A DNA stretch of 64,000 bases, from NCBI RefSeq assembly GCF_038095555.1, contig NZ_CP124591.1:1674001-1738000 (forward strand). Reading direction: 5' to 3'. Both the position numbers and the translations under genes were made by a program. Source of the stretch: Macrococcoides psychrotolerans. GTDB lineage: Bacteria > Bacillota > Bacilli > Staphylococcales > Staphylococcaceae. Below the pieces are notes generated by a model, which was not told where the DNA came from, searched no databases, and was given only the letters and a program-made list of their open reading frames with translations. Position 1 is the first letter of the stretch. Every line of letters begins with the position of its first letter. This document shows positions 33,850 to 42,476 of this stretch, one piece after another.

Positions 33850-34710
33850 ATGTTAGACTTATGGTATACAGAGAATCACACGGATAACGTAAAATTTTCT
33901 ATTAAAACAACGGAACATATCTTAACCGAAAAAACACCATTCCAGCAAATTGATTTCTTCAAGTCTGAAGAATTTGGCACGTTCTTTACTTTAGATGGTT
34001 TAATGATGGTTAACGAAAAAGATGAATTCGTGTATCACGATATGATTACGCATGTTGCTATGGCAACAAACCCTAATATTAAGAAAGTACTCGTTATCGG
34101 TGGTGGTGATGGGGGTACTGTACGTGAGTTAACACGTTATGCATCAATCGAACAAATTGATATGGTAGAAATTGATGAGCGCGTTGTACGTTTATCTCAA
34201 GAATATCTTCCGATTACAGCAGGAAAGCTCTCAGATCCACGTGTTACTTTATTATTCGAAGACGGTTTGGCATACGTGAAGAACAAAGAAGATGGTTACT
34301 ATGACCTTATCTTAGTAGACTCTACTGACCCAATCGGTCCTGGTGAAGGGTTATTCTCACATGATTTCTATAACAACTGTTTCCGTGTGTTAACAGATGA
34401 CGGTATATTAATCAATCAGCATGAATCTCCTTATTATCCAAGCTACGCACATGAAATGAAGCGTGCACACTCTAAGATCAAAGGATTATTCCCGATTACG
34501 CGTGTGTATCAGTTCCATATGCCGACTTATCCATCAGGACACTGGTTATTTGGATTTGCTTCTAAGAAATTCGACCCATTAAAAGATGCTGACTTAGATG
34601 CATGGAACAAACTTGGCTTAAAAACTAAATACTATAACACAGATATTCATACAGGTGCATTCGCCCTTCCAACATTCGTTAAGGAGATGCTCGATGATGC
34701 AACCGAATAA
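33850..34710 (+). CDS. speE: Spermidine synthase
   Basis: SpeE (286 residues) transfers the aminopropyl group from decarboxylated SAM to putrescine. The Rossmann motif VLVIGGGDGGTVRELTRY, the acidic DMVEIDERVV, and the catalytic LVDSTDPIGPGEGLFSHDFY are all intact. I used the ATG at 33850, eight bases after AAGGAGG, not the upstream TTG. The end overlaps the start of speB by 17 bases, with the speB ribosome site inside speE. It is third of four in the polyamine operon. Confidence 0.95.
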   Translation: MLDLWYTENHTDNVKFSIKTTEHILTEKTPFQQIDFFKSEEFGTFFTLDGLMMVNEKDEFVYHDMITHVAMATNPNIKKVLVIGGGDGGTVRELTRYASIEQIDMVEIDERVVRLSQEYLPITAGKLSDPRVTLLFEDGLAYVKNKEDGYYDLILVDSTDPIGPGEGLFSHDFYNNCFRVLTDDGILINQHESPYYPSYAHEMKRAHSKIKGLFPITRVYQFHMPTYPSGHWLFGFASKKFDPLKDADLDAWNKLGLKTKYYNTDIHTGAFALPTFVKEMLDDATE

Positions 34711-35545
34711 ACATGTGTATATGAGCTGCGAATCTTCATTTGAAGAAGCCACGACAGTGATATACGGTGCGCCATTTGACGGTACGGTTTCAAATCGTCC
34801 TGGTACACGCTTTGCAGCTGATGCTATTCGTTCTGAATCATATGGCCTTGAAACGTATAGCCCATTCTTAAACAAAGACTTAGAAAACGTCCGCATTATG
34901 GATTCAGGCGACGTCGATATTACAATCGGTAATAAGGTGAAAGTACTAGAAGAACTTGAAGAGACTGCGCGTACAATCTTAAATGCAGGCAAACTGCCGT
35001 TTATGATCGGTGGCGAACATTTAGTGACGCTCGGCCCTATGCGTGCCGTCCTAGAAAAGTATCCGGATGCGATGCTTGTGCAGCTTGATGCACATACAGA
35101 CTTACGTGATGACTATATGGGAGAACCATTGTCTCACGCAACAGTCGTACGCCGCATACATGACCTTATTGGTGATAACAGAATCTATCAATACGGTATT
35201 CGTTCAGGTACGAAAGAAGAGTTTGACTGGAGCGATACACATACAATTCTTGAGAAGTTTTCAATTGATACATTAAAGAATTTACCCGGTATTATCGGTA
35301 ATACGCCCGTATATCTCACAATTGACCTGGATTGCCTAGATCCATCTATCTTCCCTGGTACAGGAACACCTGAACCCGGCGGATTAACTTATAGAGAACT
35401 TGAACCCGCATTTAGAGTATTCGAACAACTGAACGTTGTTGCAGCAGATATTGTAGAATTGTCACCACCATACGACCATAGTGGCGTTTCTAATGCAGTT
35501 GCAGCGAAAGTTGCACGTGAACTGATGCTTGCGATTACGAAGTAA
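34694..35545 (+). CDS. speB: Agmatinase
   Basis: A 283-residue ureohydrolase that splits agmatine into putrescine and urea. Manganese ligands are visible in MIGGEHLVTLGP, VQLDAHTDLRDDY and TIDLDCLDPSIFPGTG, followed by the family ending GTPEPGGLTYRE. The ATG at 34694 is preceded by AAGGAG at seven bases; an in-frame earlier ATG is buried in speE without a site. Context (speA, speD, speE) favours agmatinase over arginase or formimidoylglutamase. Strong hairpin downstream. Confidence 0.93.
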   Translation: MMQPNKHVYMSCESSFEEATTVIYGAPFDGTVSNRPGTRFAADAIRSESYGLETYSPFLNKDLENVRIMDSGDVDITIGNKVKVLEELEETARTILNAGKLPFMIGGEHLVTLGPMRAVLEKYPDAMLVQLDAHTDLRDDYMGEPLSHATVVRRIHDLIGDNRIYQYGIRSGTKEEFDWSDTHTILEKFSIDTLKNLPGIIGNTPVYLTIDLDCLDPSIFPGTGTPEPGGLTYRELEPAFRVFEQLNVVAADIVELSPPYDHSGVSNAVAAKVARELMLAITK

Positions 35546-35553
35546 AATATTTT

Positions 35554-35590
35554 ATAATCTGAAGGTTTCACAACTTCAGATTATTTTTTT
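35554..35590 (+). terminator. Terminator of the spe operon
   Basis: 11-bp perfect stem (ATAATCTGAAG with its complement), nine-base loop, then seven T. Confidence 0.9.
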
Positions 35591-35649
35591 GTTGAAAAAC
35601 AGAACGTATGTTCGTATAATGAAAGAAAAGCTTGAAAGTAGGGATAAAA

Positions 35650-36063
35650 ATGATTCATCCAATCTATGGTGAAACAGATTACCGTAAAATCGATCCTGCA
35701 CAATTGAACAGAAATATTCCAAGAGGACGTGGCATGATTAAGTGGGCACCCTTTGCGACGATGCCCGAACAATTTCTAGATGTTAAGCGCCAGATTGATG
35801 CACAAACGAAGATTGAACGTCCAGAACTATCAGAAGACCGCTTACAGGAAATTAATGAGATACTACATAGCGCACTCAGTAAGCAGCAGCCAGTTTACAT
35901 TGATTATTACATCGACGGCACAATTCAGCATACAATGATGTATATCGAGAAGGTTGATCAGTGGGCTGCCATTATTATCGGCACGACGGTAAACGAAGGG
36001 CACACGTATTTTGTGTCATTTTTAGATATTGTAAATCTTGAGATTATTACAGAAATCATTTAA
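35650..36063 (+). CDS. YolD-like family protein
   Basis: A 137-residue protein of the YolD-like family (Bacillales). The N-terminal GRGMIKWAPFATMPEQF segment is the family signature, and a strand-rich C-terminal half (YYIDGTIQHTMMYIEKVDQW) resembles an SH3-like fold. YolD proteins are often paired with UvrX/YqjW polymerases, but none is here. The ATG at 35650 has TAGGGAT upstream and was preferred to a TTG 18 bases earlier. Function unknown. Confidence 0.82.
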   Translation: MIHPIYGETDYRKIDPAQLNRNIPRGRGMIKWAPFATMPEQFLDVKRQIDAQTKIERPELSEDRLQEINEILHSALSKQQPVYIDYYIDGTIQHTMMYIEKVDQWAAIIIGTTVNEGHTYFVSFLDIVNLEIITEII

Positions 36064-36241
36064 CAATTAATATCCAGAATTTGCATAATAATATTGATAA
36101 AATAACGGATTTATTACAATTTATTAAAGTTCAAACAAGCATTGTGAACTGAAGCTAAATGAATGATAAGATTCGGTAATTCATCACAGCAAACGCGTAG
36201 CACATGGCATAATATAAGCAAATCAACTAAAGGAGTCTATA

Positions 36242-37279
36242 ATGCGAACAATTATAATACTATTATTGTTGCTGATCATTCCATTGCCACTATATGCTAA
36301 CGAGTTACCCCCTACAATCTTGTACTTTGAAAATGAACATGCCCAGCCGCTGAAATATCACTTTACAGTAAATGATGACCTCTACTACGAAACAGACGAC
36401 GATGGTTACTATATTTTCAATAATACTGTCAATGAAATTGAAGTGGATGGGCAGATTATCCCTATTAAAGTAGGTCATAAGCATATCATTCATGTAGATG
36501 AACCGGTAGATGGCATCCTTGAAGAAGTCCCTCGTCCACATGATGATGAGACCGAACAACCGTCAAATAACGACACAACCGTTAGAGTATTCACACCTGC
36601 ATTTACTCCATCTGAAGCTGTCCATGTATATCTTAACGAAGGACATAAACGTATCGCGACAAGTGAAGCAAAAGACGGGACCGCTCATTTCGATAACTTA
36701 AAGCGTGACACGGTATATACGGCGACTACTGACGAAGCAGTAGAACCCATTCGTATCAAGCAAGGAGAAACACGTCGTATTACAGTGCAGACAGACGACC
36801 CGCCTCCGAAAGTAAGAGCAGCACGTGTAATGCCACAAAACGCACCTGAGAAACAGAAGCTCAATATTAAGCTGAACGACGAGGCAGATGAGGAACAATC
36901 AAACAAAGAGCAGCAGGTGCAAAAGAAATATACGTATACGAAACGCTCAGTCACCTCACAAGAAAACAACAATAAAGCGTATAAGGGCGTAATGCCACAG
37001 ATTCCGGTGTCACCTGTAAAAGATGACGAAAGTTCTTCCTATAATGTTGCAGAACAATATGAATCACCTATTCAAAAAGAAAGCGGTACGAAAGAAATAA
37101 CGACTCAAGAAACAACCTCTATGCACCCTGAAGACCATATTGACTCCGAATATAAAGTAACACAGACCGTGGATAAAACACTGCCCGATACAGGAGATGC
37201 ATATACTAATCCACTATTATTATCTGTATTATTTACCGCGTATGGCGGCTGTATTCTTTATATCAGCCGATTAATTTGA
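36242..37279 (+). CDS. LPXTG-type cell-wall-anchored protein
   Basis: A 345-residue surface protein. It has a Sec signal peptide (residues 1-19, cleaved near YANELPP) and two or three small beta domains (residues about 20-190) with repeated VHVDE/VYLNEG-type strands. A long charged, low-complexity stalk rich in Glu, Gln, Lys and Thr follows (about 195-310). A sortase signal LPDTG, a hydrophobic segment and a short basic end (ISRLI) come last. No YSIRK motif. It probably sits in the wall as a short projecting protein; ligand unknown. AAAGGAG lies seven bases upstream. No close adhesin family recognised. Confidence 0.85.
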   Translation: MRTIIILLLLLIIPLPLYANELPPTILYFENEHAQPLKYHFTVNDDLYYETDDDGYYIFNNTVNEIEVDGQIIPIKVGHKHIIHVDEPVDGILEEVPRPHDDETEQPSNNDTTVRVFTPAFTPSEAVHVYLNEGHKRIATSEAKDGTAHFDNLKRDTVYTATTDEAVEPIRIKQGETRRITVQTDDPPPKVRAARVMPQNAPEKQKLNIKLNDEADEEQSNKEQQVQKKYTYTKRSVTSQENNNKAYKGVMPQIPVSPVKDDESSSYNVAEQYESPIQKESGTKEITTQETTSMHPEDHIDSEYKVTQTVDKTLPDTGDAYTNPLLLSVLFTAYGGCILYISRLI

Positions 37280-37289
37280 ATCACAGCGT

Positions 37290-37811
37290 CTATACGGCAC
37301 GACTATGACCATTTACCTGCAACATGCCACTTTCTACAACAAAGTCATGACCAAAAGGTGTTATGCCACGCATCCCTTCAAATATAAACATACCACCACT
37401 ACTAATCATGCTTTGGGAAGCAAGTGTCGACATGACGTATGTGCGGTGCGCCTTTATATCCGTCAGACGATGTAATCTGCGCATCACCTGTTCAAAGCCT
37501 TCTGTTGCACCTAGCGCTACAAAGGCATCAGGGTTATGTCTATTTATCCTTCTTATGTATTTATTAAATGACTTAGCGCGTTCATTCCAGTCCACAACAG
37601 CGAGTACTTGTCCTCCATCACCAAATGGTCCGCCGTATGCTTCCCATAATGTTTTAAACTGATATGCTGTACGGATATGAGAGTCATGCCTGCTACACCC
37701 GATTACAATATCGCGGATAGCAGGTTTATTCTGTTTCATCAAAGCAATCAATGTAAGCATCTCGGATTCTAATCTCGGATTAATGTCTAAAACATGCTGA
37801 ACTGTATTCAA
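37290..37811 (-). CDS. Hypothetical protein, 173 residues
   Basis: A cytoplasmic-looking protein that starts with TTG at 37811, supported by GAGGTG eight bases upstream. Conserved-looking features are RDIVIGCSRHDSHIRTAYQF, GGPFGDGGQVLAVVDWNE and LGATEGFEQVMRRLHRL. There is no signal peptide, membrane helix or Cys cluster. I do not recognise the family with confidence. It is convergent with the LPDTG gene, with only ten bases between the stops, and follows a small membrane protein gene on the same strand. Confidence 0.7.
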   Translation of the reverse strand: MNTVQHVLDINPRLESEMLTLIALMKQNKPAIRDIVIGCSRHDSHIRTAYQFKTLWEAYGGPFGDGGQVLAVVDWNERAKSFNKYIRRINRHNPDAFVALGATEGFEQVMRRLHRLTDIKAHRTYVMSTLASQSMISSGGMFIFEGMRGITPFGHDFVVESGMLQVNGHSRAV

Positions 37812-37847
37812 ATAAGCACCTCGTCTATTAATTTATTCAAAAAGAAA

Positions 37848-37869
37848 AGAACTCAAAAAATTGAGTTCT
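37848..37869 (-). terminator. Terminator of the small membrane protein gene
   Basis: AGAACTCAA/TTGAGTTCT stem with four-base loop and a T-rich tail on the minus strand; it overlaps the stop codon of the gene at 37868. Confidence 0.75.
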
Positions 37870-38038
37870 ACGCGTGTTCTGATTCAATTTGTGAAACGAT
37901 TTCTTTCGTACGACGTTCGATATCTTCAAAATCTTTCTTAAAGCTGATGAAAAATAATGCAGCGCCTGCTGTCAAAATAACGCTTAATACTAAGGCAAAG
38001 ATAAATACTGCTTTAAATAATCCTTTGATCAATTCCAT
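37868..38038 (-). CDS. Small single-pass membrane protein, 56 residues
   Basis: The protein begins MELIKGLFKAVFIFALVLSV and has one membrane helix (about residues 8-32) followed by a charged cytoplasmic helix (FKKDFEDIERRTKEIVSQ), likely a short coiled coil. AGGAG lies nine bases before the ATG, and codon use is coding-like. Small proteins of this shape occur in staphylococci. Function unknown. Confidence 0.7.
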   Translation of the reverse strand: MELIKGLFKAVFIFALVLSVILTAGAALFFISFKKDFEDIERRTKEIVSQIESEHA

Positions 38039-38174
38039 CCATATCCACTCCTAAGTTTACTTTTGTCCTTAGTTTATCATAAATAATTTCATCATAAAAA
38101 TATTTGACATTAACTATTTCAAATTAAAACGATTATATATATAATAAAACAAATACATTTAAAGGATGAACAGG

Positions 38175-38549
38175 ATGGCTCATGTACATTTACTTGCTGC
38201 CTGGCAGCATAACGACATCGATAAAATAAAACAGCTTATATCTAAACGTGTGCACGTTTTCTTAACTAAAGAAAATGGTGTAACAATTGAAATGAATTAT
38301 GAGACACTGATCGCCTTAATGCAACAAGCAATTGAAGTCGCTAAAAAAAACGACTGGGACTGGCAGTTTGACGTAATGCATAAAACGGAACGTGGATCTG
38401 AGAATATTGTTGTGATAAAAATTTCTATGAGTAGCGGTAACTTCGAATCATCAGAAAAAGCCAGGTTATGTATATTAACATTTGATGATGATGGTGATGC
38501 AAGAAGGCTTATTCATGCATATATTGAAGATAATGTAACAAACAATTAG
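38175..38549 (+). CDS. Hypothetical protein, NTF2-like size
   Basis: A 124-residue soluble protein starting MAHVHLLAAWQHNDIDKIK, a helix-then-strand pattern (LISKRVHVFLTKENG, then IVVIKISMSSG and RLCILTFDDDG) compatible with an NTF2/SnoaL-like alpha-beta cone. The fold guess is weak. The start at 38175 has AAAGGATG about eight bases upstream; an ATG nine bases earlier overlaps it. It is 15 bases from the C45-type gene and probably in one operon with it. Confidence 0.65.
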   Translation: MAHVHLLAAWQHNDIDKIKQLISKRVHVFLTKENGVTIEMNYETLIALMQQAIEVAKKNDWDWQFDVMHKTERGSENIVVIKISMSSGNFESSEKARLCILTFDDDGDARRLIHAYIEDNVTNN

Positions 38550-38564
38550 GAAAGCTGGGAAATC

Positions 38565-39599
38565 ATGCAACAAGTTAAAAGTATGATCACGGAGTTTAGA
38601 GGTAACCATTATAACTTCGGGCGGCATCAGGCTGAATGGCTGAAGACGACACTCATGATGGAAAACAGAGCGAGAGAGTGGCGTCTTCGTCGTCCCCGAT
38701 TTGATATTAATATCGAGGAATCAATGGATGCATTCATGAAGTATGCACCCGGTATATGGGAGGAACTCATCGGATTACAGGATGGACTTCACATGGATAT
38801 GACACAGGTGCTGCTTAATTTCGGCCACTATAGAGTGTATGCGAAGCCAAGTGGATGCAGCGTGTTTACAACAGAAGATTATATGGTAAGGAACTATGAT
38901 TATCATCCTGCAACATATGATGGTAGATTTACGTTCTATCAGCCGAGTGATATCGGCTATGCAACGATGGCACCTGTTTCACGTATTACAGGTCGTATGG
39001 ATGGAATGAATGAGCATGGTCTTGTAATGGGCTATAACTTTATGCATCGTAAGGCACCTGGAGATGGCTTCGTCTGCTATATGATCGGACGTATGATTTT
39101 AGAATATTGTAAAGACATTGAAGAAGCAGTCGCCTTCTTGAAAGAAATTCCACATCGTTCCAGCTTCAGCTACATATTGCTGGATAAATCAGGTATCACT
39201 AAGATTGTCGAAGCAACACCGAGAGAAAAAACGGTGCGTAATCATCATTACTGCACAAATCATTTCGAAGTACTCACCCACGAGAATAGACGAGTGCTTG
39301 ATGATTCACATATGCGTATGAAGCACTTGAAGCAGCTCACTTCTCACATTGATGCGCACACTGCCTTTCGCTTAATGAATGATCCCAGCCAAGGTGTCTT
39401 CAGCAACCTCTATTCTAGCTGGAGCGGTACGATTCATACGAGCTGTTATCACCCGAAAGATATGGCATGCGACATCACGCTTGGCAGTAACGGAACCCCC
39501 GTGACCCTTAACTTGCAGGATTGGCTAGATGGCAAACCGTTACCTCACTACGAGATAACTGGACAAATCGATACGCATTTAACATTCGCAAGTGAATAA
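38565..39599 (+). CDS. C45-family (acyl-CoA:6-APA acyltransferase-like) Ntn hydrolase
   Basis: A 344-residue protein of the penicillin acyltransferase/choloylglycine hydrolase-like Ntn superfamily. The probable N-terminal nucleophile after autoprocessing is the Cys in AKPSGCSVFTTEDY (about residue 105), followed by the typical VRNYDYHP and GMNEHGLVMGYNF. The C-terminal FSNLYSSWSGTIHTSCY is usual. Natural substrates of bacterial members are mostly unknown amides or acylated amino compounds. The duplicated terminator-like repeat follows at its stop codon. Confidence 0.85.
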   Translation: MQQVKSMITEFRGNHYNFGRHQAEWLKTTLMMENRAREWRLRRPRFDINIEESMDAFMKYAPGIWEELIGLQDGLHMDMTQVLLNFGHYRVYAKPSGCSVFTTEDYMVRNYDYHPATYDGRFTFYQPSDIGYATMAPVSRITGRMDGMNEHGLVMGYNFMHRKAPGDGFVCYMIGRMILEYCKDIEEAVAFLKEIPHRSSFSYILLDKSGITKIVEATPREKTVRNHHYCTNHFEVLTHENRRVLDDSHMRMKHLKQLTSHIDAHTAFRLMNDPSQGVFSNLYSSWSGTIHTSCYHPKDMACDITLGSNGTPVTLNLQDWLDGKPLPHYEITGQIDTHLTFASE

Positions 39600-39805
39600 T
39601 AGGTCGTGACACGAGCGCTCAGACACGAATAAAATCATGAAAAGACACTAGGAAACGGGGTTTGTTTCCGGGTGTCTTTTTGATTTTTAGAAGTGTCTAC
39701 TCGTGGAACGCCGTCAATAGGTCGTGACACGAGCGCTTAGACACGAATAAAATCATGAAAAGACACTAGGAAACGGGGTTTGTTTCCGGGTGTCTTTTTG
39801 ATTTT
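39598..39805. repeat. Two copies of a 90-bp terminator-like element, 118 bp apart
   Basis: AATAGGTCGTGACACGAGCG starts at 39598 and again at 39716. The copies are nearly identical for about 90 bases (one visible C/T change). Each holds an inner hairpin, AAAAGACAC with GTGTCTTTTT around AGGAAAC/GTTTCC. In copy 1 an outer pairing of AGACAC and CACGAG with GTGTCTACTCGTG is possible. The element lies between convergent genes and would terminate both. Copy 2 runs into the last codons of the Nudix gene. Confidence 0.85.
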
Positions 39806-40562
39806 ATTGAAAGGCTGTAAGCACCTTAAATGGTCTATTCTCAAATAGATCAAATTGCTGCTGGCGTAAGTCCATCGCCTTCAGCAGACGCTGCTTCTGA
39901 AATGGAAGTGTGACATACTGATCGATATTGGCTGCTGTCACAGGATAAAACGCGACGTCTACCGTCTCTTCTGGTGCGTCTTTTAGTACGCCTCCTGTCA
40001 CTCGCCCTTGAAATGTAAAATTGATTACACCTGTTGTTTTGTTATGTGATGTGTAAAGCAACGCTGTAATCTCTACATCGAGTCCCGTTTCTTCTTTGAC
40101 TTCCCGTATTGCACCTTGGATTACATCTTCACCCTTATCCAGACGTCCCCCTGGTAATTCTAATGTATCACTACGATGTAAGCTTCTTACAAGGAGTACT
40201 TCATTCTTATCATTTGTTACATAAACATTGGTTGATACGAGATGTAAATCTTGTTTGTAATCTCCTGTAGGATGGATGATCATTTCCTTCTTAGAGATGA
40301 TCCACTTATCGTTTGCAAGCTTTTCTGGAAGACTGTTTTTGTAGTGCACTGTTTTCTTGCGCATTTCAAAGAATTCACGGTAGTGCTGCTCATCAATATA
40401 ACCCCATATTTCGGTGATTACAGTATAATCATCATTCACCCATCTACCGATCAGTTTGACACCGAGTTCTAGATAATTGTTAAGTACGTGGTTATGAAAA
40501 TAAGCATTCGTAGATTCATAACCATCAGGAATAATTCTAATTTCAGTCTTTACTTCAAACAT
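39804..40562 (-). CDS. NIPSNAP-like domain fused to Nudix hydrolase
   Basis: A 252-residue two-domain protein. Residues about 1-95 look like a NIPSNAP/ABM ferredoxin-like domain (MFEVKTEIRIIPDGYE, then LIGRWVNDDYTVITEIWGY). Residues about 110-240 are a Nudix domain with an intact box GGRLDKGEDVIQGAIREVKE followed by ETGLDV. Nudix enzymes hydrolyse nucleoside diphosphate derivatives; the substrate is unknown. The start at 40562 has AGGAAG about eight bases upstream; the longer frame to 40607 has none. Confidence 0.82.
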   Translation of the reverse strand: MFEVKTEIRIIPDGYESTNAYFHNHVLNNYLELGVKLIGRWVNDDYTVITEIWGYIDEQHYREFFEMRKKTVHYKNSLPEKLANDKWIISKKEMIIHPTGDYKQDLHLVSTNVYVTNDKNEVLLVRSLHRSDTLELPGGRLDKGEDVIQGAIREVKEETGLDVEITALLYTSHNKTTGVINFTFQGRVTGGVLKDAPEETVDVAFYPVTAANIDQYVTLPFQKQRLLKAMDLRQQQFDLFENRPFKVLTAFQ

Positions 40563-40625
40563 CGCTACACTTCCTAACCTGCTTCTTCGTTTACCATTAT
40601 CATACATTAATCCATATAAAATTTC

Positions 40626-40641
40626 ATTTCACAAGTGAAAT
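40626..40641. promoter_or_regulatory. Palindrome in the Nudix/namA divergent promoter region
   Basis: ATTTCAC-AA-GTGAAAT is a perfect 7-bp inverted repeat with a two-base centre, the form of a dimeric repressor operator. Confidence 0.4.
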
Positions 40642-40678
40642 TTTTACGGCATCAAATATATATTTAACAGTTCAAATA

Positions 40679-40706
40679 TTCGAATTCTATATTTATTCAG
40701 TATAAA
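40679..40706 (+). promoter_or_regulatory. Predicted namA promoter
   Basis: TTCGAA (40679-40684), 16-base spacer, TATAAA (40701-40706), 25 bases before the start codon. Confidence 0.4.
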
Positions 40707-40730
40707 ATACACATATAAGGAGTGATTCAA

Positions 40731-41771
40731 ATGAACACAAAATTAAATACAAATATAAAAATAAAAGATCTGACACTTAAAAATCGTATCGTTATGCCTC
40801 CGATGTGCCAATATTCTGTTGAAAAGAAAGATGGCACACCGACAGATTGGCACCATATACATTATGCTTCTCGTGCTGTTGGAGGCACAGGACTGATTAT
40901 TGTGGAAATGACAAATGTTGAACCCGACGGCAGAATTACCGATCACTGTCTTGGATTATGGGATGATGCTCAAATTCCAGCTTATCAACGTATCGTCCAG
41001 GGAATTCATGATAATGGTGCTAAAGCCGCAATTCAAATCGCACATGCAGGACGTAAAGCGACACATATAGAGACACCTGTCTCAAGCTCAGAAACACCGC
41101 TCGATGAACCGACAAAGTTCGGTCCAATACGTTACCCTCGCGCGCTTTCAACGGAAGAAGTAAAGGTTATGGTGGATAAGTATAAAGAAAGTGCGAGACG
41201 TGCGGTTGAAGCGGGATTTGATGCGATTGAGGTTCACGGTGCACACGGATATCTCATTCACCAGTTTCACTCACCTTCAATTAACAAGCGAACGGATGAA
41301 TACGGTAAAGACTTATCTCTATTCGGATGCGAAGTAATACAAGCGGTTAAGTCTGTTATGCCTGAAGGAATGCCGCTCATCTTCAGAATTTCTGCTCGTG
41401 AATATATGGATGGCGGTTATGACTTAGAACATGCACTGCACATTTCTGAAGCTTATCAAGCAGCAGGTGTCGATGTTTTCCATATTTCAACAGGTGGAGA
41501 GGCACCCGCTGGCAAAGAAAAGCCAGGCAACTATCCAGGATATCAAGTGCCATTCGCACGTGCATTTAAAGAAAGATTCAACATACCTGTCATCGCAGTA
41601 GGCATGCTGGATAATGCAGAAACTGCTGAAATGGTGCTGAACAATGATGATATCGATATGGTTGCCATCGGACGTGGCATGCTAAATGATCCTTATTGGG
41701 CAATTCATGCGGTGAAATCTTTAAGAGATGATGTTGAAATTCCAAAACAATACGAACGAGGGATTCATTAA
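40731..41771 (+). CDS. namA: NADPH dehydrogenase NamA (old yellow enzyme family)
   Basis: A 346-residue FMN enzyme of the YqjM/NamA class that reduces activated C=C bonds of electrophiles. Typical features are the opening LKNRIVMPPMCQYS (Cys26 region that tunes FMN), QIAHAGRKA, EVHGAHGYLIHQFHSP with the substrate-binding His pair, and ISTGGEAP. AAGGAG lies eight bases before the ATG at 40731. It overlaps the HAD gene by one base (TAATG), so they are co-translated. The palindrome upstream suggests repressor control. Confidence 0.94.
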   Translation: MNTKLNTNIKIKDLTLKNRIVMPPMCQYSVEKKDGTPTDWHHIHYASRAVGGTGLIIVEMTNVEPDGRITDHCLGLWDDAQIPAYQRIVQGIHDNGAKAAIQIAHAGRKATHIETPVSSSETPLDEPTKFGPIRYPRALSTEEVKVMVDKYKESARRAVEAGFDAIEVHGAHGYLIHQFHSPSINKRTDEYGKDLSLFGCEVIQAVKSVMPEGMPLIFRISAREYMDGGYDLEHALHISEAYQAAGVDVFHISTGGEAPAGKEKPGNYPGYQVPFARAFKERFNIPVIAVGMLDNAETAEMVLNNDDIDMVAIGRGMLNDPYWAIHAVKSLRDDVEIPKQYERGIH

Positions 41772-42412
41772 TGTACGATTACGTACTCTTTGATCTGGAT
41801 GGTACATTAACCGATCCTTATATCGGAATTACGAACAGCATCATCTATTCTTTACAACAGATGAATATTGAAGCGCCAGATAACAGTGCGCTTATCCCAT
41901 TCATCGGACCACCTCTATATGAAAGCTATAGAACGGTCTATAACCTGCAAGATGAAGATAACGCTACTGCAATTAAGCATTATAGAACTTATTTCAGCGA
42001 TAAAGGCATGTACGAAAATGAAGTATATGCAGGAATTGAAATTGTGCTGCAGGCACTTAAAGCACAAGGGAAGCAACTCTTCATCGCGACAAGTAAACCG
42101 ACTGATTTCGCAATTCCGATATTACAGCACTTCAAACTTGATGGTTACTTTAATGAAATTGTCGGCAGCAATATGGATGGCACACGCACGAATAAAGCAG
42201 AAGTGATTGCGACAGTTATGAATACCCATCAGTTAAATCCAGATAAGACGGTGATGATTGGTGACCGTATGTATGATATCAATGGTGCTCATCAAAATAA
42301 TATCGATAGTATCGGTGTCCTCTATGGTTATGGGAGTGCAGAAGAAATAAAGGCGGCAAAGCCAACACACACAATTGCAACGGTGGATTACTTGCTGGAT
42401 GTGCTTCTCTAA
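41771..42412 (+). CDS. HAD family hydrolase (phosphoglycolate phosphatase-like)
   Basis: A 213-residue HAD phosphatase. Motif I FDLDGTLTDPYIG (Asp8 nucleophile), motif II IATSKP, motif III Lys in GTRTNKAE, and motif IV MIGDRMYDINGA are all present. The cap is the C1 helical type, as in PGPase and 5'-nucleotidases. The substrate is a small phosphate ester, not identifiable here. It is translationally coupled to namA and closed by a long bidirectional hairpin. Confidence 0.92.
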   Translation: MYDYVLFDLDGTLTDPYIGITNSIIYSLQQMNIEAPDNSALIPFIGPPLYESYRTVYNLQDEDNATAIKHYRTYFSDKGMYENEVYAGIEIVLQALKAQGKQLFIATSKPTDFAIPILQHFKLDGYFNEIVGSNMDGTRTNKAEVIATVMNTHQLNPDKTVMIGDRMYDINGAHQNNIDSIGVLYGYGSAEEIKAAKPTHTIATVDYLLDVLL

Positions 42413-42433
42413 ACTAAATAATGTTATTCCAAA

Positions 42434-42472
42434 AAGAACCCGAACACTGCATAATGCAATGTTCGGGTTCTT
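42434..42472. terminator. Bidirectional terminator
   Basis: A 13-bp perfect stem (AAGAACCCGAACA) extended by an inner TGCA pairing, between the convergent HAD and aminopeptidase genes. Confidence 0.9.
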
Positions 42473-42476
42473 CGTA

